Positions 6,393 to 9,677 of a DNA stretch of 9,677 bases are shown in pieces. Location: assembly GCA_937935245.1 (NCBI GenBank), contig CALGXX010000008.1:1-9677 (forward strand), given 5' to 3'. The translations under genes and the position numbers were made by a program. Position 1 is the first letter of the stretch. Every line of letters begins with the position of its first letter. The notes beneath the pieces are model-generated. The model searched no databases and was not told where the DNA came from. It saw nothing but the letters and a program-made list of their open reading frames with translations. The stretch comes from an uncultured Candidatus Saccharibacteria bacterium (GTDB lineage: Bacteria > Patescibacteriota > Saccharimonadia > Saccharimonadales > Saccharimonadaceae).

Positions 6393-6425
6393 AAAATAAC
6401 TGGCATTTAACCAGTTATTTTTTAT
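6393..6425 (+). terminator. Rho-independent terminator after tRNA-Pro, overlapping the opposing gene end
   Basis: An 11-bp stem (6393-6403 with 6411-6421) closes a 7-base loop, and T-rich sequence follows the right arm on the plus strand. It lies 21 bases after the tRNA. On the minus strand the right arm contains the stop codon of the membrane glycosyltransferase gene (6417-6415), so it may act in both directions, although the T tract on that side is shorter. Confidence 0.75.
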
Positions 6426-7926
6426 TTTCGTATAGTCCGATAATCAAGTCGCCGTCATGGAACTCTTGCTTTAATTGCCAATAGAGCGGAACTTGTTTTT
6501 TATATTCGTCATATGTTTTTTCGCGGAGAATGAGCCAGATTCTTGGAGATTTTACTGACTCTAAAGAACTAATTTCTGGAGTATTCAATTTTTTAATTAA
6601 TCCCCATTCGCCAACCCAACCTAGCTCTTCTTTCGGCTTCAGGAGAATAATCTCTTTATTCGTGCGGTTGTAATAGGAAGTATGAAAATAAGTGTAGATC
6701 TCGCCAGAAATAATAGCATCACTGCTCTGGATATTTTTATTTATATGATCCATGGCTGTGTTGGTGCTATTCCAGGATGATTCTACGATATTTTTACTGC
6801 CGACATGCCACATATAATGACCGATAAATAATATCAGAACAATAGATACTCCAATAGACCACCATTTTTTATTAGAAAAAATAAGCTCGATGAATATTGC
6901 GATTAAGCCGTAAAACGCCGGCGCTGAATAAGTGAAGTAGCGGTCTAAGTAAACTGGTCGACCTTGGCTGAGCATGTAAACGATGATCATCGGCAACAGT
7001 AACCAAATTGTTAAAGTCCAAATTGCTGCTTGGTATTTTGGGTGTTTTTTGGCTAGGATGAATGAAATTGCGATTATAATTGGCGGCAGTAGCAACCCAA
7101 AATAGCGGACAATCCTGTCGTCATAAGTTAAGAACATTGATAGTGTTGTTGGGATGGTAAATTTAGTGACTTCGGTGATCCAGAAGCCGCCGCTTACCCG
7201 GCTGGTCTGGGAGATCATAATTGGTAGCCAGGGGAGGAATAATAAAAAGCATGTCCCGGCGGCAAGCCAAACGTTTTTGTCCTTAAATATATTTTTTATC
7301 GCAGTGCGATTTCCGCCGAGTTTTAGCCAAATATATGCGAAATGCGCGGGTAATATTAGCGCTAGAAAATATTGTGTATAAAGACCGAGTGCCACTAAAA
7401 TTCCGTATAGTACCCACCAGAATTTCTTATTTTTGTGCTCGACCGCCACGACGAATGCGTATGTCATTGCTACAGCCAAAAATGCCGCCAGTGCATACAT
7501 TCGAGCTTCGTCGCTATAGCGAATTAAGAACGGTCCTAGCGCTGCTAAAAAACTTCCGAATACGGCGATTCTTTTAGAGAAAAGTTTTTGGAGCAATAGA
7601 AATAATAGGGCAATCGTCAGAACTCCGCACGTAACACTAAACCCTCTGAGTGAAGCTACGGAATTGCCGAAAATCGATTGCCAAACGTGCATAATAACGT
7701 AATAAAGTGGCGGATGGACATCTGTGGTCGTAATGGCGATAATTTCTCTGATTGGCTGCTGAATGATGGCTGCTGTATATCCTTCGTCGTGCCAAATATC
7801 GGCTTTTGTTAAATAGGTAAGTCGAACGTTGACGGCTAAAATTAAGATTGGAATTAGCCAGATCCAACCGGGCATTTTATGAAGAAATGCATATAGCTTT
7901 TTAAGATATATACGGATTTTTTTCAT
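6415..7926 (-). CDS. Multi-pass membrane glycosyltransferase, GT39/PMT-ArnT type
   Basis: A 503-residue membrane protein with roughly ten to thirteen hydrophobic helices between residues 20 and 372, then a soluble C-terminal domain of about 130 residues facing outward. The first outer loop carries WHDEGYT (Asp47, Glu48) and DVHPPLYY (70-76), the pattern of polyprenyl-phosphate-sugar-dependent GT-C enzymes. SDEARMYAL (138-146) and YLDRYF (327-331) also fit the family. It likely moves a sugar from an undecaprenyl-phosphate donor onto a lipid, glycan or protein at the outer face of the membrane; the acceptor is unknown. The ATG lies three bases after the gatD stop, with no Shine-Dalgarno, so translation is likely coupled to gatD. 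Being last in an operon with murT and gatD suggests a role in envelope assembly, which is inference. Confidence 0.85.
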   Translation of the reverse strand: MKKIRIYLKKLYAFLHKMPGWIWLIPILILAVNVRLTYLTKADIWHDEGYTAAIIQQPIREIIAITTTDVHPPLYYVIMHVWQSIFGNSVASLRGFSVTCGVLTIALLFLLLQKLFSKRIAVFGSFLAALGPFLIRYSDEARMYALAAFLAVAMTYAFVVAVEHKNKKFWWVLYGILVALGLYTQYFLALILPAHFAYIWLKLGGNRTAIKNIFKDKNVWLAAGTCFLLFLPWLPIMISQTSRVSGGFWITEVTKFTIPTTLSMFLTYDDRIVRYFGLLLPPIIIAISFILAKKHPKYQAAIWTLTIWLLLPMIIVYMLSQGRPVYLDRYFTYSAPAFYGLIAIFIELIFSNKKWWSIGVSIVLILFIGHYMWHVGSKNIVESSWNSTNTAMDHINKNIQSSDAIISGEIYTYFHTSYYNRTNKEIILLKPKEELGWVGEWGLIKKLNTPEISSLESVKSPRIWLILREKTYDEYKKQVPLYWQLKQEFHDGDLIIGLYENKK

Positions 7927-7929
7927 GAA

Positions 7930-8652
7930 TTATCTGGATAATTTTAACGCTATCTCTCTCGCTTTATTCGCTAAAGTATCGTCAATTTTTTCTAGCCCCG
8001 AATCTGCGCTTATGCCGCGTCGCTCTAGTGCTTCGCCAATAAGAAAATCTGCAATTTGCGGGTTTTTGGGCAGAATCGGACCGTGGAGGTAAGTGGCGAT
8101 GATATTGTTGTAGCGAACACCTTCATTTGCGTCGGTCATGTTATTACCAGCGCCTTTAATAACTTGCCCAAGAGGTTTGGCGGTCTTATCTAAGAAAGTT
8201 TGTCCGCTGTGATTTTCATAGCCAACGACATCGCCAAATTCCTGGCTTTTGATGATGATGTTGCCGATCATCCGCTCGTCGCCAGCAATCGTTTCAATCG
8301 GCAGAATATTAGCGCCAACAATTTCCTCGCCCTTGAGAGTTCGGAAAAACCGACCAAATAATTGGTACATTCCGCAAATCATCAACATCGGCACGCCGTT
8401 TTTTGCTAATTGTCGCAGTTCATCGGCTCGCGCCAGAAGATCATTTTGAATAATCGTCTGCCCAGAATCTTGTCCACCGCCGCCAACAAAAATATCAATT
8501 TTAGAAAAATCCGTTGAATCGCCTGGATTGTGATCGATAATCTCAACTTCGAAGCCGCGTCGCTCCAGCCGTTTTTTCAGGACTAGCGTGTTGCCCCAGT
8601 CGCCATAAAGATTCATATCTCGCGGATAAAGTTGCGCAATTGTTATTTTCAT
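7930..8652 (-). CDS. gatD: Lipid II isoglutaminyl synthase, glutamine amidotransferase subunit GatD
   Basis: GatD hydrolyses glutamine and passes ammonia to MurT, which amidates the alpha-carboxylate of D-glutamate in the peptidoglycan stem. The 240-residue protein is a class I, CobB/CobQ-like amidotransferase. Its nucleophile is Cys93 in MLMICGMYQLFG, and its catalytic histidine is His190 in ATYLHGPILPKNP. Both positions fall within one residue of those in S. aureus GatD (Cys94, His189). DWGNTLVLKKRLERRG (18-33) and VGGGGQDSGQ (56-65) are also typical. The missing Glu of the usual triad is normal for this family, as MurT supplies an Asp. The start overlaps the murT stop (TAATG), with GGAGG at 8663-8667 about ten bases upstream. 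Confidence 0.93.
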   Translation of the reverse strand: MKITIAQLYPRDMNLYGDWGNTLVLKKRLERRGFEVEIIDHNPGDSTDFSKIDIFVGGGGQDSGQTIIQNDLLARADELRQLAKNGVPMLMICGMYQLFGRFFRTLKGEEIVGANILPIETIAGDERMIGNIIIKSQEFGDVVGYENHSGQTFLDKTAKPLGQVIKGAGNNMTDANEGVRYNNIIATYLHGPILPKNPQIADFLIGEALERRGISADSGLEKIDDTLANKAREIALKLSR

Positions 8653-9626
8653 TATGATATTTCCTCCACGTCGGTTTTTTCGCTCAGCAGGCGACGAATC
8701 GCTGTCATGGCTGTGTAGCTACAAAAAATCTGTTTTGGCTCATCGGGATTAGTATTGATAAAATCTTCCAAGGCCTTCGAAATATTGGTGTCAATTTTCC
8801 CAATTAAAATGTCGTCATATTGAAGCCGCAAAGCCATATCGTAAGCACGTACGCCACTGATCATCGCTACGTTTTTTAATAGCGAAAAATCGACGTCCCA
8901 GAACCAACTTATGTCTCGTCCGTCGGCGTAATTGTCATTAACAGCGATCATCGTAGCGCTATTGTTTTTGGCAAACGACAGAAGCGCCAACCGAAAGCCA
9001 CTTGGATTTTTCACTAAAATAAGCTCAATTGGCGTGCCGTTTAGGTAAATCGTTTCGCCACGACCAAACGCTGGCTTTATGTTTTCCAGCGCAGATAAAA
9101 TCGTATCGGTAATTTCCGGTCCCGCGATTTGTCGAGCCAGAGCAACCGCCGCCGCCGCATTGAGAAGATTATAAACTCCAGTGAGTTGCAGATCTACGTC
9201 AATTTCTTTATTGTCAATTTGAAAAGTCGCCTGTTGAGCGTTAATTTTTTTCAATAAAACATCAGCGACTACGCTTTGATTCGCGGTTGCGGTTCCGTAT
9301 TTTAGAGTGTCGTCCGTTGGCATCAATTGAAGTAATTCGCTGGTTGTACCGAAGAAAGCTTTTTTAGCCTGAATATGTTCGCTAATCTTAAAAATTCGCG
9401 GATCGTCGCGGTTGAGAACGACAGTGTCGCTGGTGGCTTCAGCTATTTTTTGAAGCAATGCGGCTGTATTGTCAATTTCTCCAAATCTGTCCAATTGATC
9501 GCGCATAACATTCAGAAGCAGGGAAAAGCGCGGACGAACAATTTGCACAAACTTAACCGCCCAAGCCTCGTCAAGTTCCAGAACTGCAATGTCGGCGTCC
9601 AGCTTGCCGCGAATATTAACCTTCAA
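8652..9626 (-). CDS. murT: Lipid II isoglutaminyl synthase, Mur ligase-like subunit MurT (5' part missing or frameshifted)
   Basis: MurT activates the D-Glu carboxylate with ATP and amidates it using ammonia from GatD. The visible 324 residues match from the middle of the Mur ligase domain: AVLELDEAW (14-22), NVMRDQLDRFGEID (39-52), LNRDDP (71-76), LTGVYNLLNA (148-157), KNPSG (206-210) and NDNYADGRDISW (230-241). The last motif should hold the Asp that completes the GatD active site. The ATP loop (TGTNGKT) and about 100 N-terminal residues of a normal protein (about 430) are absent. The frame starts at a TTG at 9626 and is closed by TGA at 9641-9639, although homologous sequence should continue upstream. 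A frameshift at about 9618-9640, or poor sequence near the edge, is likely. Only one cysteine (Cys302) is present, so the usual four-Cys zinc ribbon is lacking. Confidence 0.9.
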   Translation of the reverse strand: MKVNIRGKLDADIAVLELDEAWAVKFVQIVRPRFSLLLNVMRDQLDRFGEIDNTAALLQKIAEATSDTVVLNRDDPRIFKISEHIQAKKAFFGTTSELLQLMPTDDTLKYGTATANQSVVADVLLKKINAQQATFQIDNKEIDVDLQLTGVYNLLNAAAAVALARQIAGPEITDTILSALENIKPAFGRGETIYLNGTPIELILVKNPSGFRLALLSFAKNNSATMIAVNDNYADGRDISWFWDVDFSLLKNVAMISGVRAYDMALRLQYDDILIGKIDTNISKALEDFINTNPDEPKQIFCSYTAMTAIRRLLSEKTDVEEIS

Positions 9627-9677
9627 AGCAAAGCTTCGTCAATGAAAAACCCAATGCGTCATCGCTTTCTTCGAAAA
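9627..9677 (-). other. Window edge, probable upstream murT sequence out of frame
   Basis: These 51 bases should encode more of MurT. One minus frame is open from the edge to a TAA near 9618 and reads ESDDALGFSLTK. The frame of the visible murT has a TGA at 9641-9639. Removing one A near 9636 would join GFSLT to SFALKVNIRGKL. I cannot confirm that the open frame is true MurT sequence. Confidence 0.35.

Noticed and set aside
7637..7867. A 76-codon minus-strand frame inside the membrane glycosyltransferase gene
   Set aside because: It overlaps the conserved WHDEGYT and HPPLYY region of the real gene in another frame and has no independent start signal.
9639..9641. TGA read as glycine, which would extend murT to the window edge
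   Set aside because: pncB and nrtR end properly at TGA, the other genes contain no internal TGA, and glycine is coded by GGN throughout. The translated extension also lacks MurT motifs.

Overview
The window most resembles the genome of a Candidate Phyla Radiation bacterium, probably a Saccharibacterium (TM7). The reasons are very tight gene packing, A/T-rich sequence, a compact parts list (RNase Y, a short phosphoglycerate mutase, MurT/GatD, vitamin B3 salvage) and the character of the proteins. This lineage call is an inference from gene content; no marker gene for placement is present. TGA serves as a normal stop (pncB second fragment, nrtR), so the TGA=Gly code of Absconditabacteria/Gracilibacteria is not in use.

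Layout. (1) Positions 1-2159, + strand: the 3' part of rny (RNase Y), a Nudix hydrolase, and a 2,3-BPG-dependent phosphoglycerate mutase. Each pair is joined by a TAATG stop/start overlap. (2) Positions 2156-6152, - strand: an NAD salvage locus read right to left. It consists of nrtR (a Nudix-derived repressor with a dead catalytic box), then a promoter region, then pncA (nicotinamidase), pncB (nicotinate phosphoribosyltransferase, split by a frameshift near 3766-3770) and a Nudix-kinase fusion. It converges on and overlaps the phosphoglycerate mutase gene by 4 bases. (3) Positions 6295-6371, + strand: tRNA-Pro(UGG) with encoded CCA, followed by a hairpin terminator that overlaps the end of the opposing gene. 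(4) Positions 6415-9677, - strand: a cell-envelope operon read right to left: murT, gatD, and a multi-pass membrane glycosyltransferase of the GT39/PMT type.

How the genes work together. PncA turns nicotinamide into nicotinate and PncB turns nicotinate into NaMN. NadD and NadE, which would finish NAD synthesis, are not in the window. NrtR is expected to sense an NAD-related metabolite (ADP-ribose or NAD in studied members) and to control the pncA promoter. The last gene of the operon carries an apparently intact Nudix box and an apparently intact aminoglycoside-phosphotransferase-type kinase core in one chain. No function is assigned to that combination here, and it is the best candidate for new biology in the window. 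MurT and GatD together amidate D-glutamate in lipid II. This MurT lacks the four-cysteine zinc ribbon of the studied Gram-positive enzymes, and its reading frame closes just inside the right edge of the window.

No gene-free stretch exceeds 300 bases. No insertion sequence, CRISPR array, origin or phage gene was seen.
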